Positions 54,471-64,000 of a stretch of DNA of 64,000 nucleotides are shown here, piece by piece. A program made the translations under genes and the position numbers. The notes under the pieces are model-generated. The model worked only from the letters and a program-made list of their open reading frames with translations, was not told the DNA's origin and did not search any database. The stretch's first letter is position 1, and every line of letters starts with the position of its first letter. Source of the stretch: Letharia columbiana. Taxonomy: Eukaryota; Ascomycota; Lecanoromycetes; Lecanorales; Parmeliaceae. The stretch spans positions 1 to 64,000 of the forward strand of contig NW_023501084.1 in NCBI RefSeq assembly GCF_014066305.1. Direction: 5' to 3'.

Positions 54471-55789
54471 AGCTCTTATCTTATAAAATATCGTTATTAT
54501 TATTATTATTCTTATCGCCATTCTAGCTAACTAATACTCTTATCTTCTTATAAAATAATAATAGCTTATATCCTTCGTCTATAGTCTAATTAATTATACT
54601 ATTCTAATCTTACTAGAATAGAATATTAATTTTATTTAAGAGGTAATTTAGCTTTTATTAAATTAGATAGTATTAATTAAGATATATTAATACTATTCTA
54701 ATCTAATTACGCGAACTTATTACCCTTATAACTTATCTATAATATTTATAAACTTTATATTTTAATTTTTTATCTCTTTCTTATATATTATCGCTTAGCG
54801 AGATATTTTAAAAGAATATATATTAATTATAAATAGCGAGATTACGAAGCTTAGTACTTCTTTATATAAAGAAAGTTATTTAAAAATAATAAAGATAAAG
54901 ACGAAGGGAAGCGTAAGCGCTATTTTTATTTACTTAAGAGAGATAATAGCCCTTTAAATTAAAAAGTAGATTATTAATTCTTAATTAGAGAAGAGAGAGT
55001 TATTAAGAGAGATTAATAATTTTATTACTATCTAAATATATATTAAGTTTCTTTTTATATAATATTTATAAATCTTTTTTTATATAGTTTACTTTAAAGT
55101 ATAGTTATATATTTAAATAATTAGTCTATACCTCTATATAATATTTAAAACTAATATCTTATTAAAGAAAAGCTAAAATAGATTACTCTTCTATATTATA
55201 TAAAATATCTCTCTTTATATAATATAAATAGAATAAAATTCAAGTATATTATCTTTAAAAGAATATCTATATAAAGTTATTTAGACTTTTATAATTATTA
55301 ATTATTAAATTTAATATAATTACTAAGACTACTATAGCCACTTAGCTATTATTATTATAATTACTTATAATTATTTTATATAAAAAAGTTATTATAATTA
55401 TTTAGCTATAATAATAATTAATTATTCTAGATAAATTATTTATAAAAGATATTAAGATCTAAATATATTAAAGTTTCTTATTAAAAGATACTCTAGATTA
55501 ATCTATTTCTTTTATATAAAGATTTATTTATTAATAGTTAATATTATATAATATATAGATAAATCGTATTTAACTTACTTCTACCGTCGCCGCTACTACT
55601 TCTACTTTCCTTCTATCTTCTTTATTTCTTTATTCTTATTATCTAAAAGTCTCTCTAACTCTTTAATCTAATTTCTTATATAACTAGATAGAGATTCTTT
55701 ATTAAAATAACTTAATAAGTTATAAGTCGTAGATATAAATATAATTAATATTATTATTACTATTAAAGCTACTATAGTAATAAAAATAA

Positions 55790-55943
55790 TCGACTTTATA
55801 TAAGCTACTATATCTACTATAGTAGTAAAAAAAGTTAATTTTATATAAATCGCTAAGAATACTATAATAGTAAAAGAAAGTAATTTTATTTAAGCTACTA
55901 TAAATACTATAGTAATAAAAGATTTAGATTTTATATAAGTATA
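55790..55943. repeat. Tandem repeat of about 45 bp adjoining the LTR element
   Basis: Three to four diverged units, each with TTTTATATAAGCTACTATA-like sequence followed by ACTATAGTAGTAAAA, run up to the left target-site duplication of the LTR element. Confidence 0.6.
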
Positions 55944-55948
55944 ATTAG

Positions 55949-56131
55949 TATTAGAAAATAAATCGTATATCGAATAATGATATTAGTGGTGTCATATGAA
56001 TGGAATATTAACTATAAAGGTTGCTAAGTAACATATATGCCGAAGTCATCAGAGTGCCAAGCCGCCAAGGAGCTAGCCCGAATGGAGCCTAGCGCAAGTC
56101 TGGAGAAGGAATGCCGGTTAAAACTATGACA
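55949..56131. repeat. LTR copy 1 (183 bp)
   Basis: Left LTR. It differs from copy 2 at seven positions, all transitions; five of the seven are in CpA/TpG context, as expected for RIP. Confidence 0.8.
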
Positions 56132-57739
56132 TTACCCCCCTCAAATGGCCATATCCCTATGGTCCAAATCATGGCGACGGCGAGGTGGCAACAGCGAGAC
56201 GATCGTTATGATCCATGGTGCACTGGCCTTTATGGCCTGAAGCATATTTGCTACCCCCTAAAACAACAACTTTAAACTTTTTTCTCGCAGACACTCTTAG
56301 TGTCCAACCGTGGCATTGAGCCAAATCTCATATAGCAGGCCTGCGGACGCAGGCAACAGGGGTATCAATGTGGGGTAATAGCCCGGGAAGGTGCTTGAAG
56401 TAATGATGTGGGGTGCTGAGTAAAGTCCGATGATTTGTCGAATCGAAACTGATTTAAATACGCTAGCCGCATGCGGCTAGGCGGAACAGTTATTGCTAGT
56501 CAGAGGAAGGAGGAGAAATCCATTGCTGCTACTATAGGCAAGGCCTATACCGTCATTGCTTCTCCACAGCCTTCTCCACAGCCTATTCCTTAGCCACAAT
56601 AGCCTTTACCTCTTCAGACGACAATACCTTTAAGGCCATATATACCTCAGTCTGATTAGGCCGATAGCCATAGCTAAGACATTTAAAACATCGACCTTCT
56701 TTCTTCAGCTAATCCTTCAGCTATTTCGAATAGAGTAATCGCTATAAACTTAATTTAAACTCCTATTCATTAATCTCTTCTATATTCACATATATAGTCT
56801 TCAATTAACGAAGGTCTTAATTAGTCTTCCGCAAATACTTAATAACTAAGCGAAAGAAAGACGATGAGATATCGGCGATTCGTAACCGAAGCTTAAAAGT
56901 AATAAGTCTTCATAGTGCAGCGATCTTATAACTTTCGCTATAACCCAATAGCGTAATAGTAGCTGAAAATCGAGTATAGAACTCGTCAAATACCTTCTTC
57001 TTTTTATAGTAAACGCCGGGTTATAAAGTAGGGCGTTATTCTTTACCAGCTTATCGTAATCACCAAATATCCATAAAGCTCTGAAATCATCTCTTTCGTG
57101 GTGTTGTAGAGATTCTTACTTAGTGAATCTGCTCGTGCCTTAAGTATATCGAATGCAATTAACTTACAGTAGTCCCGAATATAGTCCATTTTATCTTTTT
57201 CACTGAGAAATAATACGGCACTTTGCCGAAACTTGAAGTTTAGATGGAATCGCCACTCGTCCTACTTCTCTTTTTACCATAGAAGTAAGGCATATTAGAG
57301 TATTTCTTATTATTTCTAACAATAAGAACAGTAGAAATAGATGTTCCAGTCTTAATAATTTCTAATTTAATTAGTTATTTATCTATATCGAAATTCAGAG
57401 GCTCTGCTAAAGTAACCGTTTCTTTAATAATCAAGGCCTAAATTTTAGCCTGCAATTCCGTATTCGTAGTAGTAAGAGTCTTTATATTGGAACGATGAAG
57501 GTTCCGTAACTCTCGAAGTCGTATTACGATTATATTGAGATTCTAAATAGTAGTATTAAGGCCACGAATCTAGGCCTAATAATACTGAATCGTTAATAAC
57601 GATTCAGGACGGGTTTCTTTTTGATCTGAGTCTATAACGGATTAGGTGAAGATCTCTCCACTGATGCAGGCAGATAATAGATAAGGCAAGCGAGAGATAG
57701 TCGAAATATCTCCCCGCAGAGGCAGGTAGGTAGGCAGGC

Positions 57740-57945
57740 AGGTAGGGAATCGTCCGAATATCTCCTTTACAATAAGGCGATTGAGTAGTCGATATTCGAG
57801 AGATCTCCGTAGGGTAGGGTAGGCAGGCAGGCAGGCAGGTAGGGAATCGTCCGGATATCTCCTCCACAACAAGGCGATTGAGTAGTCGATATTCGAGAGA
57901 TCTCCGCAGGGCAGGGTAGGTAGGCAGGCAGGCAGGTAGGCAGGC
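57740..57945. repeat. Tandem duplication with GCAG/GTAG tracts inside the LTR element
   Basis: A unit of about 98 bp (CGTCCGAATATCTCC ... GAGTAGTCGATATTCGAGAG ... GGGTAGGCAGGCAGGCAGG) is present twice in succession, with GGCAGGTAGG tetranucleotide tracts at the unit ends. Confidence 0.75.
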
Positions 57946-58000
57946 GGAGCAGGCAGGCAACAATAGCTTAGCTCACGGCTATGTTAAATAGTTAATATTA

Positions 58001-58183
58001 TATCAGAGAATAAACCGTGTATCGAATAATGATATTAGTGGTGTCATATGAATGGAATATTAACTATAAAGGTTGCTAAGTAACATATATACCGAAGTCA
58101 TCAGAGTGCCAAGCCGCCAAGGAGCTAGCCCGAATGGAGCCTAGCGCAAGTCTGGAGAAGGAATACCGGTTAAAACCATGACA
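58001..58183. repeat. LTR copy 2 (183 bp)
   Basis: Right LTR, followed directly by the ATTAG target-site duplication. It keeps some C/G positions that are T/A in copy 1 and vice versa. Confidence 0.8.
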
Positions 58184-58600
58184 ATTAGTTAAAGATCGAT
58201 TAAAAGTTATTATTATATTCTTTCTTTAGTAATTAATTATATTCTTTTAATAGTTTGTTAAATAATCAGTATATATAACAGAATAAGGTAGGGCTGAGCT
58301 TGAAAACCTTGAATTTGTATGTGCAGCCAATCATCAATTCGGGTTCGCTACGCTCTTTGGTTAGACCGGCTGAGTCATCGCGGGTAAATAAATTAGCGTC
58401 CGCAACCATCAAAATCTCGCCCTCCCGCGTCTCCCTCATCAAAAAATAGGTGTACATTATTGACACATAGAATTACTTTTTGTTTTCTATCAAAATTTTG
58501 AGATTTTTTTTTAATTTTTGAAGCGCTGTTTGTGCTTTCCGAATTTTTAAGAATTTTGAAATTTAGTCTTATAATTATTAAAGCGCAAGGAATTCAAATA

Positions 58601-58651
58601 TCGCTCACCAAAGTTCGCTCACCAAAGTTCGCTTACCAAAGATCGCTCACC
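58601..58651. repeat. 14-bp tandem repeat (TCGCTCACCAAAGT)n
   Basis: Three full units and one partial unit, nearly perfect, lie in a less AT-rich patch of the island. The surviving CpG in each unit shows that this patch escaped heavy RIP. Confidence 0.8.
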
Positions 58652-61449
58652 TACTTACTCGATAGCCCTAATTAAAAAAATGATTATGAATTTAATTCAT
58701 AGGCCTTTACTCGTATATTTATAAAAAGATTCTAACGAGATCTTTTTATAAATTTTAATTATATTCTTAAATAGTTTGTTAAATAATATATTCATAAAAA
58801 GATTCTAACGAGATCTTTTATAAATCGATATTTAAGGCTCTAATTTAATTATATAAGACTTTTATATAAGCTTAAAGATAGAAAGATCTTCTTACTTATA
58901 TCGATTTCGAGAAAAGAAGATTATAAAATACTTTAAGATTATATAGATTATTTCTTCTTTTTAATCTAAGGCTCTTATTTAATCTAAAACTCTTATTTAA
59001 TAAGAGTATCTTCTTCGAATAACTTCTCTTCTTTAATAAGAGATTTATATAATTTTATACGAGATTATTACTCTTAAGCGACTATAAAGATAATTTATTC
59101 CTTATCTCTATAGTACTTAATAAAGAATTTCTCTTTTAAAAGCTCTTTTATAGTTTATATAAGTAATACGCTTTTAGAGAGCTTTATAAGACTATTAGCC
59201 TTAAACTATAATTATATTAAATATTATTTAAGATTTAAATAACTTTTATATAATTATAAAAGATTAATACGCTCTTAAATAATATTATTATAGATAAAAT
59301 TCTAATAACTTTAAATTAAATAATAAGAAATTTAAATTATAATAGAGTTTACTTAGTAGTTAATAAATTATATAATATTAATTAAAAATAAATATCTATT
59401 TTCTTATTATTAATAACTTTTATAAGATCTAAAATCTTTATATTTTTAATAATTATAGATTATATAATATATAGAATAATTATAATATTTATATAAGAGT
59501 AGTTATTTATTAATAAGATTATTAATTTTTTATTAATCGAAGAATATTACGTAATATTACTCTATTATATACTCTTAATTATTATATCTTAATTATATAA
59601 AATAAATTAAGACTTTAATATTAAAGATTTTTTATATAATTATTAAATTAATAAAGATAATCTATTATATATTAATTAAATTAGCTAAATAAATTTATTA
59701 TATATTAATTAAGCTAATTAAATAGATTTATTATATACTAATTAAGTTAGCTAAATAGATTTAATACTTTATTAAATAATCTATTATTATAAAGATTATT
59801 CTACTAATTACATATAAATAGATTTAATAAAATAATTTAAAAAGTTATTAAGTTTAATTAATTAAGAGAGATTAGCTAAATAATATTTAAATATATTAAA
59901 AATAAATTATATAAAGTAAGGATTTATAGTCTTATAGTTTTTATATTATAAATATTTACTTAAATATTATATATTAATTAATTTATATTTTAATATTTAA
60001 ATATATATAATCTCTTTTAAATTAGAGAATATCGTATATAGAAATTAAAAAGAAGAGAAATAAGATTATATAATAAGTAACTAATAGATTATAAGAATAT
60101 CTATAGAATATTATCGACTTCTTATAATTAATTTTTAAAATCTTTATCTATATTATTTTCTTAGAAGTTTAATTCTTATATATCTTCTAATAATTATAAA
60201 TCTAATTTAGCTTACTATAATATATTCTCTAATCTTAAAACTAATCTAAATTAAGATTTATATTCTTTAATCTTATAATTATTTACTATTATATAAAGAG
60301 CTAAATAATAATCTAGTTACGATAATTAACGCTTATATAAAGAAATAGTAAATAATAAATATAAATTAAATTCTTAATAATAGAGAAAAGTATTATATTA
60401 TTCGAGTATAAAGAGTAAAAGATACTTTTCTAAATTTAATAGACTTAATTAGTATTAAATTAATATATAATTTCTTTATATAAAGAATAGATTTAAGTTA
60501 AAATTAAATAAAAAATTTTTTATAAAAAAAAAATAATTTTTATAAAAAAAAAAAGAGATTTATTATATTAAGAATATTATATTTATAGAAAAAAAAAGCT
60601 AATTTATTCTAGTCTTCTATATTATAATATAATTATATAAAAATTAATTTATATAAATTAAGTTTATAATTTTTAATATTATCTTTAGAATATTAGAAGA
60701 GAGTATATAATTTTTTAAACTTAATATAAATTTAAAGCTATTTATATATTAAATATATATTTTAATTATTTACGTAATATATAATTTTTTTATAAATTTT
60801 AGAAAAGTAGATTATAAGAATTATAATTTAATTACTATCTTTATACTTTTTAATTTCTATTAAAAAACTTTATTTATTTTCTAAAAGAATTTAAGTCTTA
60901 TTAAGACTTAATTTATTAATTAAAAATACTTATCTTATATATATAATACTCTTTAAAAGTTTTTTAAATTATATATCTATTATAGAGTAAAATACGTCTA
61001 CGCTATTAGAATAATCTCGCCTCTATAATTAAATTATATAAATCGAGATTATTATTTAATTATAAAAATATAATCTAAAAATTCTTATAAAATATTTATA
61101 TTAATATTTATAATAAGTTATAAAATATATTAAATATGTGTCTATTTGATATTATAATTTAAAAGTTATTATAATTTTTTAGATTATTTAAAAACGATAT
61201 ATTTTTTTTTTATATATTTTTTTTAAAAATAATTGATAAAGAGATATTAAGATTTTAATATATATAAAGATAATTAAATTGTAAAGAATATCTTATAATT
61301 GAATATTCTAGTTTTCGAAAATACTTTATTAATTACTCTCGTTTATAGTTATTAAAACTTTTTTATTTTATAAAATCTGAATTATTTAAAAGCCTTATTA
61401 AGTTATATAAGTATTTTTTTATTTAAAACTCAAATTATATAAAAAAAAT

Positions 61450-61511
61450 ATAAAATAAAATATAATAAAAAAAAAAAATTTATAAAAAAAAAAAAAAAAA
61501 AAAAAAAATAT

Positions 61512-61559
<48 letters not shown>

Positions 61560-61725
61560 ATAAATAATAAAAAAAAAAAAAAAATATATAATTTTAAAAA
61601 AAAAAAAAAATTAATTAAAAATTTCTTTTTTATTCTTTAAATAGACGATCGTAGTATTATAAAGAGGTATTATATAAAACCTTTTAAAAAAAAAAAAAAT
61701 TTTAAAAAAAAAAAAAAAATGGGGG

Positions 61726-61765
<40 letters not shown>
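61450..61765. repeat. Cluster of long poly-A runs at the right edge of the island
   Basis: Many A runs of 10 to more than 40 bases are separated by short TA or TTT strings, ending just before normal-composition DNA resumes. Exact lengths are likely to be unreliable in assembly. Confidence 0.8.
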
Positions 61766-61768
<3 letters not shown>

Positions 61769-61945
61769 TCAATTTGTCTTGTACATGCAATAAGGTGTAC
61801 TAACACGATTCAGATTAAGATTATTATTATGTTCTTATAAATTTTATGGACCATCAGCGCCGTTCTTCTGGACGCTATCAACGCTGAGCCACGACGGCAC
61901 TATCATTCGATTCCAGGTGTGCTAACCCAGAGGTCGCATCCTATT

Positions 61946-64000
61946 CTATTGCGAAGCACAGAACCTCAATCTCCTTGCCAAATACACCGCACAGCTGGAA
62001 GAACCCATGTGTCCCCATTCCCGCATGTGGTCTCCGGTGCGTCCGGACTCAGGCAGGCTACGCGGGTAGGATTGGAAGTTGCAGCTGAGATAGCCCGCGT
62101 CGTCGCTCGCGCTTGGGATCCAATTGCACGTGGGCCCAGATGTTCCCGATGGTTGGAGACTCGTGATAGTAGTGGTAGGGTATGGGTTATTGATGATTGG
62201 TATTGCGCCACTGACCACCGTAGACCTGGTGGGGGTGTCGCAGTAGTCTGGCTCGGAGTCCCCAGTTATTTCCCAGACTTCGTCGTAGAGTTCAACATAG
62301 GAATAATCTAGGGGCAATCCGTGGGGCTGAATCGCTTCTCCCTCGAGGACTTTCAGCGCAAGGTATATGGCAAATGTCGAGGGTGATGGGGAAGCTGGGC
62401 TAGTACTGGAAGCTGGGCTAGTACTGGAAGCTGAGCAAACAGCTGCGCCTGCGGATTCAAGATCTCGACGCTTTTGACGTGGAACGAGCTGTTCGTTCGT
62501 GGCATCCCAGGATCCCTGTTTAAGGAGCTCGCCTTCGATCCAGAGTCTCCACATGGCCGTCTGAACACCATTGCATTGCATCTGATTAGGGTCGTACTGA
62601 AATAAAAATCTCCCGTCAGGGGTCCATTCGTCATCTTCGTGGCTGCCGTCGTCGCTATCCGGCTCAGGCGGTTTGTCCACGGGATCATACAGAATCGGCT
62701 TCAAGGGTACATTCTGACCAAGAATCTCCTTGAGCTTATCAGTAATTTCTCCCACTCGTTCGGGATGAAACATGGCTCCTGATCCTGAGACAAATCCAGG
62801 AGTTACGATGAACACTTGTGGGTTGGTGGCACGGGAGAGTCGGCCACCGACTGCTGTGAATTGGGAAAGGCCAGGCATTTCAGGAGTACCATCCCCGGAA
62901 CCTAACACATTGATGATGCTAGCTTTGAAATTATCTTCACCCGATAAGAAGCCCTCACTCTCCCATAAATGTGAACCCCAAACAAGCCCTTTAGATATGA
63001 CAATCACCGAGGTGCAGCCGTACATTCCCTGTAGAACCATATTCAAGGGGAGGGCCCGCAGTGGAATTGCGAGAGAGGATGAGATGCCTTTTACCCCTTG
63101 AATTCTGAGAGGTACATCATTGTGAGCATCTTCTGCAATCGATATCTGGTCGTAGAGGAAAGAGTCCAGATTCCCATTCCACGGTGCGTCGCTAGGTGAA
63201 GATAAAACGCGCTTCTTTAGTTTCGATGCACTCTGATACCTCGACGAGATTTTCTGGGGAAGCGATACAACGCGTTTCTTGAATTTTGCAGGCGAAGGAT
63301 AGGATGAAGGAGGGTCATTGTTCGCACACGCAGAGCATAAAGCTGAACATAGCTGTCGAGAGGTCGTCGATGACATAGTAGAGGAAGAGGCCAGAGACGA
63401 CGTCCTTGGATCTGGAGAGGAGGCTAAAGAGGGCGTCCTTGGATCTGGGGATTCTGGATTGGGATCAGGTCCACCAGCAGCGCCATCCACAGGAGGATCG
63501 TCGACAGGTGGAGACGCGCAACTGCTGATGAAAGGGACCGGGATACAGGGCAAATGGAAAGGATCCACGATGTCTCCATTTGGCAGTTTTGGAAATTGAA
63601 AGGTTACACCTGGGAGTGGAGGGTAATTCCAGACAATCACGCCTCCGCCGGTACCTCCACAGTGAGCACAGCCCACAAGAACGGGCACAATCGTCTCCTG
63701 CCCACCAACCGTGGTTGTCAACCAAGTATTGGAGGTCCAAGTACTAGTGACCAATTGAGTTGAAAGATTGGGAGGAGGTACAGTATCAGTTGAAGTGACA
63801 CCGAGGATCTCATATGCAGCTGTGCTCCCAAGCGAAGTCAACAAGACTGATTGAGTTCGGCTACTTGCTGGGCGCTGGGTTGGTAAAGTAGTCAAGGTCC
63901 CATCGACACTGATCTGTCCTTCACTCGCAGAAATGGGGATCGACAAAATATGGCTCGATATTGTTACGGGAGCAGCGCCGGGTGTAAGTGTGTTGCTTCC
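61946..64000 (-). CDS. Large secreted or wall-associated protein, partial at the N-terminus
   Basis: The frame is open from the right edge of the window to the stop at 61946, 684 residues visible; the start lies outside. The visible part begins GSNTLTPGAAPVTISS, a Thr/Pro/Gly pattern typical of fungal wall proteins, then TWTSNTWLTTTVGGQETIVP, VPVLVGCAHCGG and GGVIVWNYPPLPGVTFQFP, a Cys-Gly/WNxPPxPGV module I have seen in large secreted fungal proteins. A Ser/Pro-rich stretch with duplicated PDPRTxSLASS follows, and then a mixed domain with FIVTPGFVSGSGAMFHPERV, LFQYDPNQMQCNGVQTAMWR and QLVPRQKRRDLES (possible dibasic processing site). No catalytic motif is evident. Low-complexity duplications (STSPASSTSPAS) are present. 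The last 45 residues may belong to an unrecognised intron or UTR. Confidence 0.72.
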   Translation of the reverse strand, partial: GSNTLTPGAAPVTISSHILSIPISASEGQISVDGTLTTLPTQRPASSRTQSVLLTSLGSTAAYEILGVTSTDTVPPPNLSTQLVTSTWTSNTWLTTTVGGQETIVPVLVGCAHCGGTGGGVIVWNYPPLPGVTFQFPKLPNGDIVDPFHLPCIPVPFISSCASPPVDDPPVDGAAGGPDPNPESPDPRTPSLASSPDPRTSSLASSSTMSSTTSRQLCSALCSACANNDPPSSYPSPAKFKKRVVSLPQKISSRYQSASKLKKRVLSSPSDAPWNGNLDSFLYDQISIAEDAHNDVPLRIQGVKGISSSLAIPLRALPLNMVLQGMYGCTSVIVISKGLVWGSHLWESEGFLSGEDNFKASIINVLGSGDGTPEMPGLSQFTAVGGRLSRATNPQVFIVTPGFVSGSGAMFHPERVGEITDKLKEILGQNVPLKPILYDPVDKPPEPDSDDGSHEDDEWTPDGRFLFQYDPNQMQCNGVQTAMWRLWIEGELLKQGSWDATNEQLVPRQKRRDLESAGAAVCSASSTSPASSTSPASPSPSTFAIYLALKVLEGEAIQPHGLPLDYSYVELYDEVWEITGDSEPDYCDTPTRSTVVSGAIPIINNPYPTTTITSLQPSGTSGPTCNWIPSASDDAGYLSCNFQSYPRSLPESGRTGDHMREWGHMGSSSCAVYLARRLRFCASQ

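Larger units (their letters stand above)
55949..58183 (-). mobile_element. Short LTR retroelement (TRIM/LARD-like), complete with target-site duplication
   Basis: Two direct repeats of exactly 183 bp (55949-56131 and 58001-58183) flank 1869 bp of internal sequence. The outer flanks are ATTAG on both sides (55944-55948 and 58184-58188), a 5-bp target-site duplication. Repeat ends read TAT(C/T)A and TGACA, consistent with an ancestral TGTCA...TGACA pair whose TG was changed to TA. The internal part has no intact ORF. On the minus strand near 56660-56700 it encodes GRCFKCLSYGYRPNQTE, resembling a decayed Gag zinc knuckle, which suggests minus-strand orientation. At 2.2 kb it is too short to have carried a full pol gene. 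It is less AT-rich than its surroundings, so it inserted after most of the island had decayed. Confidence 0.8.
53920..61790. repeat. AT-rich island with RIP-like decay
   Basis: About 7.9 kb, apart from an inserted LTR element and a short patch at 58.2-58.7 kb, is extremely AT-rich, dominated by TA, TTA and AAT strings, and nearly free of CpG, with no open frames. This is the usual appearance of old repeats hit by repeat-induced point mutation (CpA to TpA) in Pezizomycotina. Borders with flanking DNA are sharp on both sides. The original repeat family can no longer be read. Confidence 0.8.

Noticed and set aside
57604..57963. Cys/Pro/Ala-rich minus-strand ORF in the LTR element
   Set aside because: It is the translation of GCAG/GTAG tandem tracts and their 98-bp duplication, not a protein family.

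Overview
The window is nuclear DNA from a filamentous ascomycete (Pezizomycotina; a Dothideomycete-like fungus is my guess, not proven). The evidence is many short GT-AG introns (about 44-136 bp), a velvet-family regulator (velB), a fungal telomerase reverse transcriptase, a Csi2-type membrane protein, a recyclin with a CaaX end, and a roughly 7.9 kb AT-rich island that looks like DNA decayed by repeat-induced point mutation (RIP).

Layout. 2.3-11.2 kb is a conserved housekeeping block: recyclin RCY1 (-), CSI2-like (-), the nine-exon FCF1 rRNA-processing PIN protein (+) and a WD40-cyclophilin of the PPWD1 type (+). 12.4-19.5 kb is an accessory block of small, poorly conserved genes: two secreted proteins, a small membrane protein, two related small proteins with N-terminal acylation motifs, and an unknown protein. 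19.7-36.3 kb is conserved again: a plasma-membrane Na+/H+ antiporter (-), a TBC RabGAP-like protein (-), telomerase reverse transcriptase TERT (-, eight exons) and a very large RhoGEF with DH, BAR-like and SH3 parts (+). A TA-flanked MITE lies at 37 kb, velB at 38.0-39.6 kb, and a 0.9 kb G-rich minisatellite at 40.1-41.1 kb. 42.6-50.7 kb carries a DUF7708-type, STAND-like protein without a P-loop and a trypsin-like protease with a long helical tail; both suggest fungal non-self recognition or immunity. 53.9-61.8 kb is the AT-rich island, which contains a younger 2.2 kb LTR element with intact 183-bp LTRs and a 5-bp target-site duplication. The window ends inside a secreted or wall-associated protein gene (-).

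The most consequential observation is that several otherwise well-conserved genes are interrupted by single-base frameshifts: TERT just before catalytic motif A, the RhoGEF twice, the DUF7708 gene once, and possibly a small acylated protein once. Three of these sit in G/C homopolymers, so sequencing error is the first explanation, but true inactivation should be excluded. All splice sites below were worked out by hand from reading frame and family consensus; none has transcript support.
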